NCBI RefSeq assembly: GCF_009766095.1
Contig: NZ_LMUD01000016.1
Span: forward strand, 192,029-237,418
DNA length: 45,390 nt
Origin: Granulicella sp. S190
Lineage (GTDB): Bacteria; Acidobacteriota; Terriglobia; Terriglobales; Acidobacteriaceae
Direction: 5' to 3'
Shown here: positions 16,008 to 24,216 of the stretch, piece after piece
Position numbering within the stretch: position 1 is the stretch's first letter
Layout of the letters: every line of letters begins with the position of its first letter
Made by a program: the position numbers and the translations under genes
The notes under the pieces: generated by a model
The model's database searches: none
What the model was told of the DNA's origin: nothing
Seen by the model: the letters and a program-made list of their open reading frames with translations, nothing else

Positions 16008-18083
16008 CTATCGATGGGTCTGAAGTTTCATGTTGAGGACCGAGTTGAGATCGGAGAGGGTTTGCATCTTGCGCTTTTCTTCGTCGATGTCCTGAATGGT
16101 GACGATGCCTCCAGAGACCTTGCCGTCGTCATCGAAGACCGGGACGGCGGTGATGCTGATCCACGTGCTGGTTCCATCGCTGTGATGGCAGAGGTGCTCC
16201 CTGGGTCCGGTGCTCTGCCCACTGAGGATGGCGTCGGCGAGTGGATACCCACTCTCTCCGTAGGCTGGGTTGCCATGAGCATAGGAGTCCGGCGGGCGGC
16301 AGTAGTCATCGATGAGCGAGGAGGGAACGATGACGCTGCGGAGGATGTACTCGGCCCGGGGGTTGCTCATGACGACGTTGCCGTTGGGAGCTTCTATGAT
16401 GACCAAGCCGACGGGGACAGCATCGAAGACGGCCTGGAGGCGAGCTTCGCTGCGGCGGAGGGCCTCCTCTGCCCGCTTACGGTCGTCGATATCCTCGACG
16501 TTGCCATACCAGCGAATGACCTTTCCTTGCGCGTCGATGCGTGGGGTGGCGCGTGATCTCATCCAGCGCCAGACGCCATCCCGGCGCAGGATGCGGTACT
16601 CCGAGTCATAGAACCTTCCGGTTCGAACGGAACGGGTCCACCTATGGATTGCGGCGGGGAGATCGTCGGGATGAACGATCTTCGGCCAGCCTCCATGGAT
16701 CATCTCGTGCTTTGAGATTCCTGTGATCTCTTCACATCGCGCGCTGACGTCGAGGATGGTGCCGTGGTGGTCGGCTGTCCAAGGGACCTGAGGGTTGAGC
16801 TCGACGGTGTGACGGAAGTGGTCCTCGCTCTCGATGAGGGCTTGCTCAGCCTGCTTGCGACGGGTGATATCGACGACGGAGACCGAGATACCGATGACCT
16901 CGTCGACCTCGTCGCATGCAGGGTGGAAGGAGATGAGATGAGTGCGTTTGTCGTTGAGAGGATTGGGGTCTGGATAGCAGATTTCGAGGTCGGTGCTGGC
17001 AATGCCTTTGAGGGCGCGCAAGAGGTAAGGCTGGCAGAGCGGGAAGACCGCGGGCATGACCTCAGAGATGTAGCGGCCGAGGTGAGCGGCGACGGGAATG
17101 TGGTGCATCTCGGCGAGGCGCTTGTTGACGCTGACGTAGCGGAGGTTGCAGTCGACGAAGCAGAGGCCGACGGGGACACCGTCATATATGGCGTTGAGTT
17201 GAGCGAGGCGTTGGGTGGGGAGCGCTTCGAGACGCAGTGGGAGGGTGGAGCTGGCAGCAGGCGATCGGGGCTCCGACGGCGGCTGGGGCGACGGATCGAG
17301 CCTGGTGGCGAGAACCTCGGGGAGTTGCTCTGGCGGGACGGCGCGGCCGTAGAGCCAGCCTTGACCGAGATCGCAGCCGAGCCAGAGGAGCATGTCGGCT
17401 ATGGATTGGTTTTCGACGCCCTCTGCGACCGTGGTGAGGCTGAGACTGTTGCCCAGACCGACGATGGCGGCGGCGATTTTGCGGCTCTCGCGGGTGTGGC
17501 TCATGGAGCGGACGAAGCTGGCGTCGATTTTGAGCTCGTCGAAGGGGAGCGACTGGAGGTGACGGAGGCTGGAGTAGCCGGTGCCGAAGTCGTCGAGGGC
17601 GAGGCGGGAGCCTTGCTCTTTGAGCTCGGTGGCGATGCGGTAGGCATGCTCCGTGTTGCTGACGAGGGCACTTTCGGTGATCTCGAGGATGAGACGGCTT
17701 AGGGGAAAGCAGGCCTGCTCGGCGGCGACGCGGATGTGTTTTGGAAGGGAGAAGTCAGTGAGCTGGGTGAGGGAGATGTTGACTGAGAGGGTGAGGTGGC
17801 AGGGGATGTTTTTTGCAGCGGCGAAGACGGCGCGAAGGAGGTTGCCGGTGAGCTGGCCGTTGAGTCCGGTCTCTTCGGCTAAGGGGATGAACTCGTTGGG
17901 AGGGATGAGACCGCGGAGGGGATGCTGCCAGCGGGCGAGAACCTCGAAACCACTGAGCAGGCCGGTGCGCAGTTCAACCAGAGGTTGAAAGTATGGAATG
18001 ATTTCGTTCTGGTCGAGCGCTCTGCGCAGATCGTTCGCTTCTTCCGCAGCCATGGCAACGAAGATACTACGGAGGGAAGACAT
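16008..18083 (-). CDS. EAL-domain c-di-GMP phosphodiesterase with three C-terminal PAS domains
   Basis: A 691-residue signalling protein. The EAL domain is N-terminal (about residues 18-265): PYFQPLVEL, EVLARW (the EAL motif reads EVL, a tolerated variant), LEITES, DDFGTGYSSL, LKIDASFV, VAEGVE and the QGWLYG end motif. All metal and catalytic residues seem present, so it should hydrolyse cyclic di-GMP. Three PAS/PAC units follow at about 293-400, 415-540 and 545-680, with typical sequences such as FRHTVELNPQVPWTADHHG and RRDGVWRWMRSR. Sensors usually precede the output domain, so the order is reversed. There is no GGDEF domain, signal peptide or membrane helix; the protein is probably cytoplasmic. 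It is transcribed alone, divergent from blaI. Confidence 0.88.
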   Translation of the reverse strand: MSSLRSIFVAMAAEEANDLRRALDQNEIIPYFQPLVELRTGLLSGFEVLARWQHPLRGLIPPNEFIPLAEETGLNGQLTGNLLRAVFAAAKNIPCHLTLSVNISLTQLTDFSLPKHIRVAAEQACFPLSRLILEITESALVSNTEHAYRIATELKEQGSRLALDDFGTGYSSLRHLQSLPFDELKIDASFVRSMSHTRESRKIAAAIVGLGNSLSLTTVAEGVENQSIADMLLWLGCDLGQGWLYGRAVPPEQLPEVLATRLDPSPQPPSEPRSPAASSTLPLRLEALPTQRLAQLNAIYDGVPVGLCFVDCNLRYVSVNKRLAEMHHIPVAAHLGRYISEVMPAVFPLCQPYLLRALKGIASTDLEICYPDPNPLNDKRTHLISFHPACDEVDEVIGISVSVVDITRRKQAEQALIESEDHFRHTVELNPQVPWTADHHGTILDVSARCEEITGISKHEMIHGGWPKIVHPDDLPAAIHRWTRSVRTGRFYDSEYRILRRDGVWRWMRSRATPRIDAQGKVIRWYGNVEDIDDRKRAEEALRRSEARLQAVFDAVPVGLVIIEAPNGNVVMSNPRAEYILRSVIVPSSLIDDYCRPPDSYAHGNPAYGESGYPLADAILSGQSTGPREHLCHHSDGTSTWISITAVPVFDDDGKVSGGIVTIQDIDEEKRKMQTLSDLNSVLNMKLQTHR

Positions 18084-18193
18084 GTCCTACATAGAATTTG
18101 ACAGGTAGGCGGAGATAAATAGGGGGCTTGGTTTTTAGAAGGTCATGCCGGTTCGAGGGTGAGGGCAAGAAGTTATTTTCCGGATTTCACGCT

Positions 18194-18209
18194 AACTAAT
18201 CGATTAGTT
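18194..18209. promoter_or_regulatory. Palindromic operator upstream of the BlaI-type repressor
   Basis: AACTAATCGATTAGTT is a perfect 16-base palindrome, 64 bases before the repressor start. BlaI/MecI-family repressors bind dyads with ACTA/TAGT-like half sites near their own promoter, so this is the likely autoregulatory site. The assignment rests on position and symmetry. Confidence 0.6.
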
Positions 18210-18273
18210 GATCGTCTCTTCGATAGTAGTTTTCTGGCTTCTGATTCTAAGGAGGCCGGGACATTGAGAGGAT

Positions 18274-18675
18274 ATGCCGCCAAAGAAGTCCATCACGTTG
18301 ACAGAGGCTGAGTTACGGCTGATGAAGATACTGTGGGTGCGCGGCGAGTCAGCAGTGGGCGAGCTGGTGGCGGCGATGCCGGAGGGTTCTGCACTGGCTT
18401 ATAACTCTGTGCTGACGACGATCAGGATTCTGGAGCAGAAGGGCTATGTCGAGCATCGGCAGGAGGGCAGGGCATTTCTTTATAGCCCTTGCGTTGCCGA
18501 GCAGGAGGCAAGCCGGTCCGAGATTCGACATATGATGCAACGGTTTTTCGGCAACTCACGGGAGAGGCTATTGCTCTCGTTGCTGGGCGACGATGAGGTG
18601 ACGGCAGAGGAGTTGCAGCGATTGAAAGAGGCGATTGCAGCAGCCGAAGACGACCGAGCAGGAGATGAACTGTGA
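18274..18675 (+). CDS. BlaI/MecI/CopY-family transcriptional repressor
   Basis: A 133-residue winged-helix repressor. LTEAELRLMKILWVRGESAV opens the domain, LAYNSVLTTIRILEQKGYVEH is the recognition-helix block, and EGRAFLYSP is the wing; the C-terminal helices (residues 85-130) form the dimer and carry the usual cleavage site region. BlaI-type repressors are inactivated when the partner BlaR-type membrane protease is triggered. GAGAGG sits directly before the ATG. The stop codon overlaps the start of the protease gene (TGATG), the standard blaI-blaR arrangement. A palindrome upstream is the probable operator. No beta-lactamase gene is in the window, so the regulated target is not evident. Confidence 0.92.
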   Translation: MPPKKSITLTEAELRLMKILWVRGESAVGELVAAMPEGSALAYNSVLTTIRILEQKGYVEHRQEGRAFLYSPCVAEQEASRSEIRHMMQRFFGNSRERLLLSLLGDDEVTAEELQRLKEAIAAAEDDRAGDEL

Positions 18676-20042
18676 TGGATCTGAGCCTGCTGCATGGCGT
18701 TGAAGGACTGTCGCGAGTAGCGGCGGGAGCGGTGGTGTCGGGTTTGTGGCAGGGACTGGTGCTGGCGGCTGCGGTGGGGGTGTGTCTGCGGCTGGTTCCG
18801 AAGACGACGGCGGCGATTCGGTTTGCGGTGTGGACGGTGGTGTTTGCAGTGTTGGCGTTCATGCCGCTGTGGCATGGATACGGGATTCCTGCGAGTGGGG
18901 CCCCTGGGCATCGCGCCCTGGTGCTGGTGGATGTGCGATGGAGCTTTGCGGTTGCGGCGCTGTGGCTGATGGCGTCGATAGTGCGCGGGGTGAGGCTGGC
19001 GAGGAGCGCGGTCGAACTGCATGGGATCTGGAGGCGCGCGACGCCGATTGATGCGCATGCAGGTTGCGAGATTGCGTTGGCTGCGGCAGGCTGGCGTGAG
19101 GTCACGATTTGCACGTCAGCGGATGTGGACCGGCCCAGCGTGATTGGATTTTTTTCGCCACGGATTTTGATTCCGCAGGAGATGTTGGAGACGCTCTCTG
19201 CGGTGGAGTTGGAACAGATTGTTCTGCATGAGATGGGGCATCTGCGTCGTGGCGATGACTGGATGAATCTGTTGCAGAAGATCAGCCTGGTGCTGGTGCC
19301 GTTGAATCCTGCGCTGCTATGGATCGAGCGACGGCTGTGTTTTGAGCGGGAGCTGGCGTGTGACGATGCGGTGCTTCGCTTGACGAAGGCTCCGAAGGCC
19401 TACGCGATCTGCCTGACGAGCCTGGCAGAGCAGCGGCTTGGGCGGAGAGTGGCTGCGCTTTCGCTGGGTGCATGGGAGAGGCGATCGGAGCTCGCGCGGC
19501 GGGTGCATAGCATTTTGCGCCGCAGCGAAGGTATGGGTCGAGGGCAGGCTCGGGTGGTGATGGGTGTGCTGGTGCTCGGGCTGGTGGGCGGAGCGACGGA
19601 GTTGGCGCGTTGCCCACAGATGATTTCGTTCTCTGGCGGTGCGCCTCCTTCGCGTGTCGAGGCGCAGAGTTTCGCTACGACGAGTGCAGAGTATCAGGCG
19701 GTTGCGTTTAATCCTTCTTCTGTCGATGGCACTGCAGGGATTCCGCATGAGACTTTGTTGAAGGCGTCCATGCCCTCGAGAACAGATGATCTGGTTAGCC
19801 GGTCTGTGAAGACGAGTGCAGCTAAGAGACATCGTTCGGTGCAGGGAGCTACGCTGATGCGCACGAAGCAGAGTCGTGCGGCGATGCAACAGGCGCAACC
19901 GATGCAGAGGTGGGTGGTGCTGACCTCGTTTGAGGAGTCAGCGACGCCAAGGATGGTGCTCACGGTTTCGAGTGAGCGTGGATTTTCTTCTTCGTATGCA
20001 GCCGTGCCTACCGAGGGCGGCTGGCTGGTCATTCAACTTTAA
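18675..20042 (+). CDS. BlaR1/MecR1-type M56 membrane metallopeptidase lacking a penicillin-binding sensor
   Basis: A 455-residue membrane protein with several N-terminal hydrophobic helices, the M56 zinc motif VLHEMGHLRRGDDW (HExxH near residues 185-189) and the downstream block CFERELACDDAVLR that supplies the third ligand. It should cleave the neighbouring BlaI-type repressor in response to a signal. Unlike BlaR1, the region after the last membrane helix (about residues 305-455) is short, rich in S, R, A and Q, and has no SxxK/SxN/KTG penicillin-binding motifs, so the sensed signal is not a beta-lactam bound by this chain. The ATG at 18675 overlaps the blaI stop; a GTG one codon earlier is also in frame. 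An HtrA protease gene follows 33 bases later. Confidence 0.88.
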   Translation: MDLSLLHGVEGLSRVAAGAVVSGLWQGLVLAAAVGVCLRLVPKTTAAIRFAVWTVVFAVLAFMPLWHGYGIPASGAPGHRALVLVDVRWSFAVAALWLMASIVRGVRLARSAVELHGIWRRATPIDAHAGCEIALAAAGWREVTICTSADVDRPSVIGFFSPRILIPQEMLETLSAVELEQIVLHEMGHLRRGDDWMNLLQKISLVLVPLNPALLWIERRLCFERELACDDAVLRLTKAPKAYAICLTSLAEQRLGRRVAALSLGAWERRSELARRVHSILRRSEGMGRGQARVVMGVLVLGLVGGATELARCPQMISFSGGAPPSRVEAQSFATTSAEYQAVAFNPSSVDGTAGIPHETLLKASMPSRTDDLVSRSVKTSAAKRHRSVQGATLMRTKQSRAAMQQAQPMQRWVVLTSFEESATPRMVLTVSSERGFSSSYAAVPTEGGWLVIQL

Positions 20043-20075
20043 ACAAGCTGTATCAACCGTTGCTGAGGATCGATC

Positions 20076-21668
20076 ATGTCGTTTGAAACTAATAAATTAG
20101 TAGGTAAGGCGGGGCGGATTGCCGTTCCTGCAGGCGTTGCCGCGGCTGTAGTGCTGGCGACTGGAATGTTTGTTCATCACAATGGCGTGCATGCGGCGAT
20201 GATCTCGTCGCCTATCTCTTCGCCTGCGCCGATGGATGACAACAGCGTTTCGTCTTTGGTGGCTTTGGATAATGCGGTGGAGGCGGTTGCGGCGCGGGTT
20301 ACGCCTGCTGTGGTGAACGTCGCGGTGACTTCACGTGGGTCAGCCGAGCAACAAGCTGGCGAGGAGGAAGATAGCCAGGGGCAAGGGCAGCAGGGGCAGG
20401 GATTGCCGCCGGGACTGCAGCAGTTCTTCGGACAGCTTCCTCCGGGGATGATGCAGCAGCAGCGTCCGCAGCAGCCGCAGCTGGAGCATGGGATCGGCAG
20501 TGGCATCATCATCTCGCCTGATGGTTACATCGTGACGAACAACCACGTGGTGGATGGCGCGGTGGAGATGCGCGTGACCCTGCATGATCGTCGCGTGCTG
20601 AAGGCGAAGCTGGTGGGACGTGATCCACTGACTGACCTAGCGGTGATCAAGGTGGATGCGCATGATCTGCCGAGCATCGCGTGGGGCGATTCGACAAAGC
20701 TGAAGCCAGGACAGACGGTGCTGGCGTTCGGCAGTCCGTTCGGATACTTTCAGTTTTCGGTGACGCGCGGAATTGTGAGCGCGGTGGATCGGCAGAATCC
20801 TTATCGCGATGATGCGCGGAAGCCGGGGGGATATATTCAGACCGATGCTGCGATCAATCCAGGCAACTCGGGTGGTCCGCTGGTGAATGCGCGTGGTGAG
20901 CTGGTGGGCATCAATACATTCATCATCTCGAACGGCGGCTCGTTTGCGGGCGCGGGATTTGCGATTCCTTCGCAGATTGTGCGGACGACGGCGGAGCAGT
21001 TGATCAAGACCGGTGCCGTGCATCACGGCTATCTCGGCATCAGCATGAACGATGTGACACCCGAGAATGCGAGCTTCTTCAATCTGAAAGAGGCGACAGG
21101 CGCGATTGTGACGCAGGTTACGCCTGACTCTCCTGCGGCGCGTTCCGGGCTGAAAAATGGCGACGTGATCGATGAGCTGAATGGGCAGAAGGTGATCAAC
21201 GGAGGGGCGCTGCAGGTTGCGGTGAGCGAGGATACTCCGGGGACTTCGATTGCTTTGGGGATTATTCGCAATGGCTCTGCGCAGACGTTGAACGTGAAGG
21301 TCGGGGAGTACCACAAGGACAGCGAGGTAGCGAGCGGAGGCGATGATGCCAGCCCGCAGAAGGGGAAGCTCGGGCTGGCAGTCGCTGAGTTGACACCTGA
21401 TGTACGGCAGCAGTTACATATTCCTTCGGAGGTGCAGGGGGTTGCGATTCGCAGCGTTCGCCCGGGAAGCCCGGCAGATGATGCGAGCCTTGCTCCGGGG
21501 GATGTGATCCTTGAAGTGGACCGTCATCCGGTGACTTCGGCGGAGCAGTTTGTGAGTGCCGCCCATGCGAACACAGCAGGGAAGGATCTGCTGTTGCTGG
21601 TGTGGTCGCAGGGAGGAGCCAGCTATCGCGTGGTTCATGATGATGCGGGGAACCAGAGCGGCATGTAA
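20076..21668 (+). CDS. DegP/HtrA-family periplasmic serine protease with two PDZ domains
   Basis: A 530-residue Do-type protease. A positively charged N-terminus is followed by a hydrophobic segment (about residues 16-31), a signal anchor or signal peptide. The trypsin-like domain has the full triad: H157 in TNNHVVDG, D187 in DPLTDLAVIKVD and S265 in NPGNSGGPLV. A Q/G/P-rich loop (residues 90-137) precedes the catalytic core, as in DegP's LA loop. PDZ1 spans about 310-405 (GYLGISMNDV) and PDZ2 about 435-520 (GLAVAELTPDV, VRPGSPADDASLAPGDVIL). It degrades or refolds misfolded envelope proteins. GAGGAT six bases upstream supports the start. It closes the blaI-blaR group and may be controlled with it; a strong terminator follows. 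Confidence 0.93.
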   Translation: MSFETNKLVGKAGRIAVPAGVAAAVVLATGMFVHHNGVHAAMISSPISSPAPMDDNSVSSLVALDNAVEAVAARVTPAVVNVAVTSRGSAEQQAGEEEDSQGQGQQGQGLPPGLQQFFGQLPPGMMQQQRPQQPQLEHGIGSGIIISPDGYIVTNNHVVDGAVEMRVTLHDRRVLKAKLVGRDPLTDLAVIKVDAHDLPSIAWGDSTKLKPGQTVLAFGSPFGYFQFSVTRGIVSAVDRQNPYRDDARKPGGYIQTDAAINPGNSGGPLVNARGELVGINTFIISNGGSFAGAGFAIPSQIVRTTAEQLIKTGAVHHGYLGISMNDVTPENASFFNLKEATGAIVTQVTPDSPAARSGLKNGDVIDELNGQKVINGGALQVAVSEDTPGTSIALGIIRNGSAQTLNVKVGEYHKDSEVASGGDDASPQKGKLGLAVAELTPDVRQQLHIPSEVQGVAIRSVRPGSPADDASLAPGDVILEVDRHPVTSAEQFVSAAHANTAGKDLLLLVWSQGGASYRVVHDDAGNQSGM

Positions 21669-21683
21669 AGGCTAAGTTTTGCC

Positions 21684-21718
21684 GGGCCGTCGCGGAGCTT
21701 TGCGGCGGCCCATTTTTT
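21684..21718 (+). terminator. Rho-independent terminator of the HtrA gene
   Basis: GGGCCGTCGC at 21684-21693 pairs with GCGGCGGCCC at 21702-21711 (ten pairs, one T-G wobble) and six T follow at 21713-21718. Confidence 0.88.
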
Positions 21719-21729
21719 ATTTGCCGGGA

Positions 21730-22671
21730 CTACGTGCTTGCAGCTCTCAGGATGTGTTCTGCGCCGTGGTAGATGTTGAAGTGATTGTCGCGCAGGAAGC
21801 CGATGAGGGTGATGTCGAAGTCTTTCGCGACCTGTACAGCGAGGCTGGAGGGTGCTCCGACGGAGGCGACCAGAGAGACTCCGCCCATAAGCGCTTTCTG
21901 CAGGAGCTCAAAGCTGGCGCGGCCTGAGAGCAGAAGCAGCGTGTCGCGGAGGGGAGTGAGGTCGGCGAGAAACTGTGCTCCGAGAAGCTTGTCGACGGCA
22001 TTGTGGCGGCCAACGTCTTCGCGGACGGCCAGGAGGTTTCCTGTGGCGTGGAAGAGCGCCGCGCCGTGAATTCCGCCTGTGAGGCTGAAGAGATGTTGGG
22101 CTTCGCGCAGGCGATGTGGTAGCTGATAGAGAATTGTCGAGTCGATGCGAAAGGTATTTTTTCGGCGCGGAGGACAGACGGTCTGGAGTGCCAGCAAAGA
22201 GGCCTTCCCGCAGATGCCGCAGCTCGAGGTGGTGTAGAAGTTGCGCTCCAGATTAGCGAGACTGACGACGACGTGGGGCGCGAGATCAACACGTACTATA
22301 TTTTTTCCGGGCTGATAGGGGAGCGCGGATTGTGACAGGGCAGAGTCTCGCGGGATCTCTCCGATGCTGCCTGCGGCGTAGGCGATCCGGTCGATGTCGT
22401 TGGGGTCGCTGACGACGCCTTCGGTCATGAGGAAGCCGGCGGCCAGGTCGAAGTCGTGGCCGGGGGTGCGCATGGTGACGGAGATGGACTTTAGCGATCT
22501 CGCATGAGAGGGGCCGTGGGCGAGCTGAATCTCGAGAGGCTCTTCGACGGCTACGGTGTCGTGGGCGAAGCGCGAGTTCAGGCCTGTGATCTTCTCAATC
22601 GAGAGGTCGAGCGTGGCTCGATCTGTTTCTTGATCTGGCTGAGTGGGGATGGCGGGTTTCTGACTCTTCAT
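21730..22671 (-). CDS. fdhD: Formate dehydrogenase accessory sulfurtransferase FdhD
   Basis: A 313-residue FdhD, the protein that passes sulfur from IscS to the molybdenum-bisMGD cofactor of formate dehydrogenase. The cysteine motif SCGICGKAS places C151 and C154 on the expected loop, and the family blocks EEPLEIQLA, RTPGHDFDLAAGFLMTEG, FSLTGGIHGAALF and REDVGRHNAVDKLLG are all clear. The N-terminal 25 residues are polar and poorly conserved. No formate dehydrogenase or molybdenum cofactor gene is in the window; it could also serve another molybdenum enzyme elsewhere. It is convergent with the HtrA gene and monocistronic. Confidence 0.94.
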   Translation of the reverse strand: MKSQKPAIPTQPDQETDRATLDLSIEKITGLNSRFAHDTVAVEEPLEIQLAHGPSHARSLKSISVTMRTPGHDFDLAAGFLMTEGVVSDPNDIDRIAYAAGSIGEIPRDSALSQSALPYQPGKNIVRVDLAPHVVVSLANLERNFYTTSSCGICGKASLLALQTVCPPRRKNTFRIDSTILYQLPHRLREAQHLFSLTGGIHGAALFHATGNLLAVREDVGRHNAVDKLLGAQFLADLTPLRDTLLLLSGRASFELLQKALMGGVSLVASVGAPSSLAVQVAKDFDITLIGFLRDNHFNIYHGAEHILRAAST

Positions 22672-22730
22672 GAGCGTGCAGTGCCTCTGGAGAAGGATAG
22701 CGCTACGCAGCGGCGAGCCTGATGTAGCGA

Positions 22731-22985
22731 ATTGGATTCTTCACTGGCGTCGAGGACGGGCGGCTATTACGGTCGGTCTCGAATTCCGGGACGATCAATC
22801 GCGACAGCATGAACGATTGGGCGATCTGGTCTGTGGTTGAACAGTCATCGAAGCAAATCGGGATCGAGCACTTCGGAGCCCATGACCTCCGTCGAACCTG
22901 CGCGAACCGCATGGCGGCCTCGCTGCTTCCGGTCGTCAATAGCCGAGAGCACCGCTCCCTTGACAAAGAAAAACGTGTTTGCTAA
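22731..22985 (+). pseudogene. Relic of a phage-type tyrosine recombinase/integrase
   Basis: Reading the plus strand from 22731 to the TAA at 22983 gives a chain with the C-terminal integrase block: GRLLRSVSNSGTINRD, then MNDWAIWSVVEQSSKQIGIE, then HFGAHDLRRTCA, which is the conserved H-x-x-R box of tyrosine recombinases. No start codon, N-terminal domain, or final catalytic tyrosine segment is present; after the HDLRRTCA block the sequence diverges to unrelated residues. So only about 60 codons of a once full-length integrase (about 300-400 codons) remain. It lies exactly where ordinary chromosomal genes give way to the accessory and biosynthetic region. Confidence 0.75.
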
Positions 22986-23081
22986 TTTACTCGCAAAGAG
23001 TGCGTGCGTTCGAGTACACAGAGATTAGCGCGGCATTACTGAAGTTGCATCACCTCATTTCCTCATGAACTTCTCCCGCGG

Positions 23082-23115
23082 GTTTTGTTAGCTAGAACGT
23101 TTTGTTAGCTAGAAC
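23082..23115. repeat. Two tandem copies of a 17-base sequence
   Basis: GTTTTGTTAGCTAGAAC occurs at 23082-23098 and again, exactly, at 23099-23115. Each copy contains the palindromic TAGCTA, so the pair may be a regulator site or a replication-slippage product. Confidence 0.8.
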
Positions 23116-23129
23116 AACAAGGTGATGTT

Positions 23130-23168
23130 ATGACCCCAAGCGATAAGTGTTCTTTTCATGGTGTGTAG
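23130..23168 (+). CDS. Possible 12-residue leader peptide
   Basis: AAGGTGAT lies five bases before an ATG at 23130 opening a 12-codon frame, MTPSDKCSFHGV, that ends at TAG 23166-23168. It follows the 17-base tandem repeat. A leader peptide is possible, but such short frames arise by chance. Confidence 0.2.
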   Translation: MTPSDKCSFHGV

Positions 23169-23453
23169 AACGTTCCTTAATTTGCAGCCTCGCCATTAAC
23201 TAGCCCCACTCTTGTTGGCTCGAATATTAGAAATCCATTGGCCGTCGCTATCGCGACAAGTAGCGGATTTGTCTTTCTGCCGCCTGTTCCGTGCACGACG
23301 AACGACTTACCCGAGGTGTGTCTCTTCGACATTCGTCCATCGGTAAGCGGACATTCAGCTGACTCAAGAGACGCCACGTTAGACGGCAACGCGCTGCGTA
23401 GATACCGGAGATGTGAAGTGGAAATCTGAGAATCCTTTTGAGGAGAACGAGCA

Positions 23454-23909
23454 ATGAACGAGTACGGGAATAGTTCTTTTCCACTAACCGTTGCACAGCG
23501 CGGTCTCTGGATCACACAGAAGATAACGTCGGGCGCCATATTGAACATCGCCGAGGCGGTCGAGATCTGTGGCCCCATCAAGCCGGAGCTCTTCCGATTG
23601 GCACTTCAACAAGTGGTGGCAGAGGCGGAACAGCTGCGAGTGTGTGTGGTCGAGCAGGATGGCAAGCCCCAGCAACTTCTGCGGCCAGACTACCCGGGCG
23701 ACTTCCCATATGTTGACATGAGTGGGGAAGCCGATCCGCGAGCTGCAATCCAGGCCTGGATGTCACATGAAGTGACCCAGCCGGTAGATCTGCGAAGAGA
23801 TCCTCTGTGGGTGTCTACGACTGGAGGGCAACGTCGATACCGAGCGGGTCAGGCTGGCGCTTGGACGAGTGCAACGAAAGCATCCTGCATTGCGCACACT
23901 CATCCGTGA
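23454..23909 (+). pseudogene. N-terminal fragment of an NRPS condensation domain
   Basis: The frame has a good ribosome-binding site (AGGAG, nine bases upstream) and starts like a starter-type condensation domain: FPLTVAQRGLWITQKI, then IKPELFRLALQQVVAEAEQL, and HEVTQPVDLRRDPLW near residue 118. In intact domains DPLW is followed by the strand leading to the HHxxxDG catalytic motif; here the family match stops at about 23810 and the remaining 33 codons are out-of-frame translation of the next segment. The catalytic motif is therefore absent from this frame. It is probably the residue of a deletion that joined a condensation domain to a second acyltransferase-like sequence. Confidence 0.7.
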
Positions 23910-24216
23910 GGAGCGAGATGGCCTGTACTACGAAGAGGATTGTGCGCCAGAGGTTCCGCTGCGAATCCTTCCACGGATAGAGGAGGATGACTTCCGGCGT
24001 GAGAGCCAGTTTGAGCTGACAACCGTATTCCCATTTGATCAACCGCAACTTCGTGCGGTGTTGCTGCAATCGGAGCGGGAGAGCGACCTTCTGCTGGTGA
24101 CCTCGCACCGTATTTGCGATGGCATGAGCATGCTTACCGTTGTCAAAGAGGTACTGGGCGCTCTTCACAACGATGAGGAGTTGATTCCGTACCGGCCGAT
24201 CACAAACAAGACATGA
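23818..24216 (+). pseudogene. N-terminal half of a condensation/PapA-like acyltransferase, start missing
   Basis: In the frame starting at 23818 the chain LEGNVDTERVRLALGRVQRK, HPALRTLIREERDG and later LLLVTSHRICDGMSMLTVVK follows the N-terminal subdomain of condensation / PapA / WS-DGAT-type acyltransferases; SHRICDG corresponds to the HxxxDG catalytic motif. The first part of the domain (the strand before LEGNV) is lacking and no suitable start codon lies in front, only an ATG at 23869 inside the conserved helix. The frame ends at TGA 24214-24216, overlapping the ATG of the next frame by four bases, and the two together would make one complete acyltransferase. A missing base near 24212 would explain the break. 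Confidence 0.65.

Larger units (their letters stand above)
22986..23453. other. Non-coding or decayed stretch before the condensation fragment
   Basis: About 470 bases without a gene I can support. It holds a tandem 17-base repeat and a 12-codon open frame (listed separately). Open frames on both strands at 23170-23430 show no recognisable family. The region may contain the promoter of the following reading frame, whose ribosome-binding site AGGAG is at 23441-23445. Confidence 0.5.

Noticed and set aside
18274..20042. Beta-lactam resistance regulator
   Set aside because: The BlaR-type protein lacks penicillin-binding motifs and no beta-lactamase or PBP2a gene is nearby.
23177..23581. 134-codon minus-strand frame
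   Set aside because: It overlaps the start of the condensation fragment antisense and has no recognisable family; the part at 23177-23400 might be a relic but cannot be supported.
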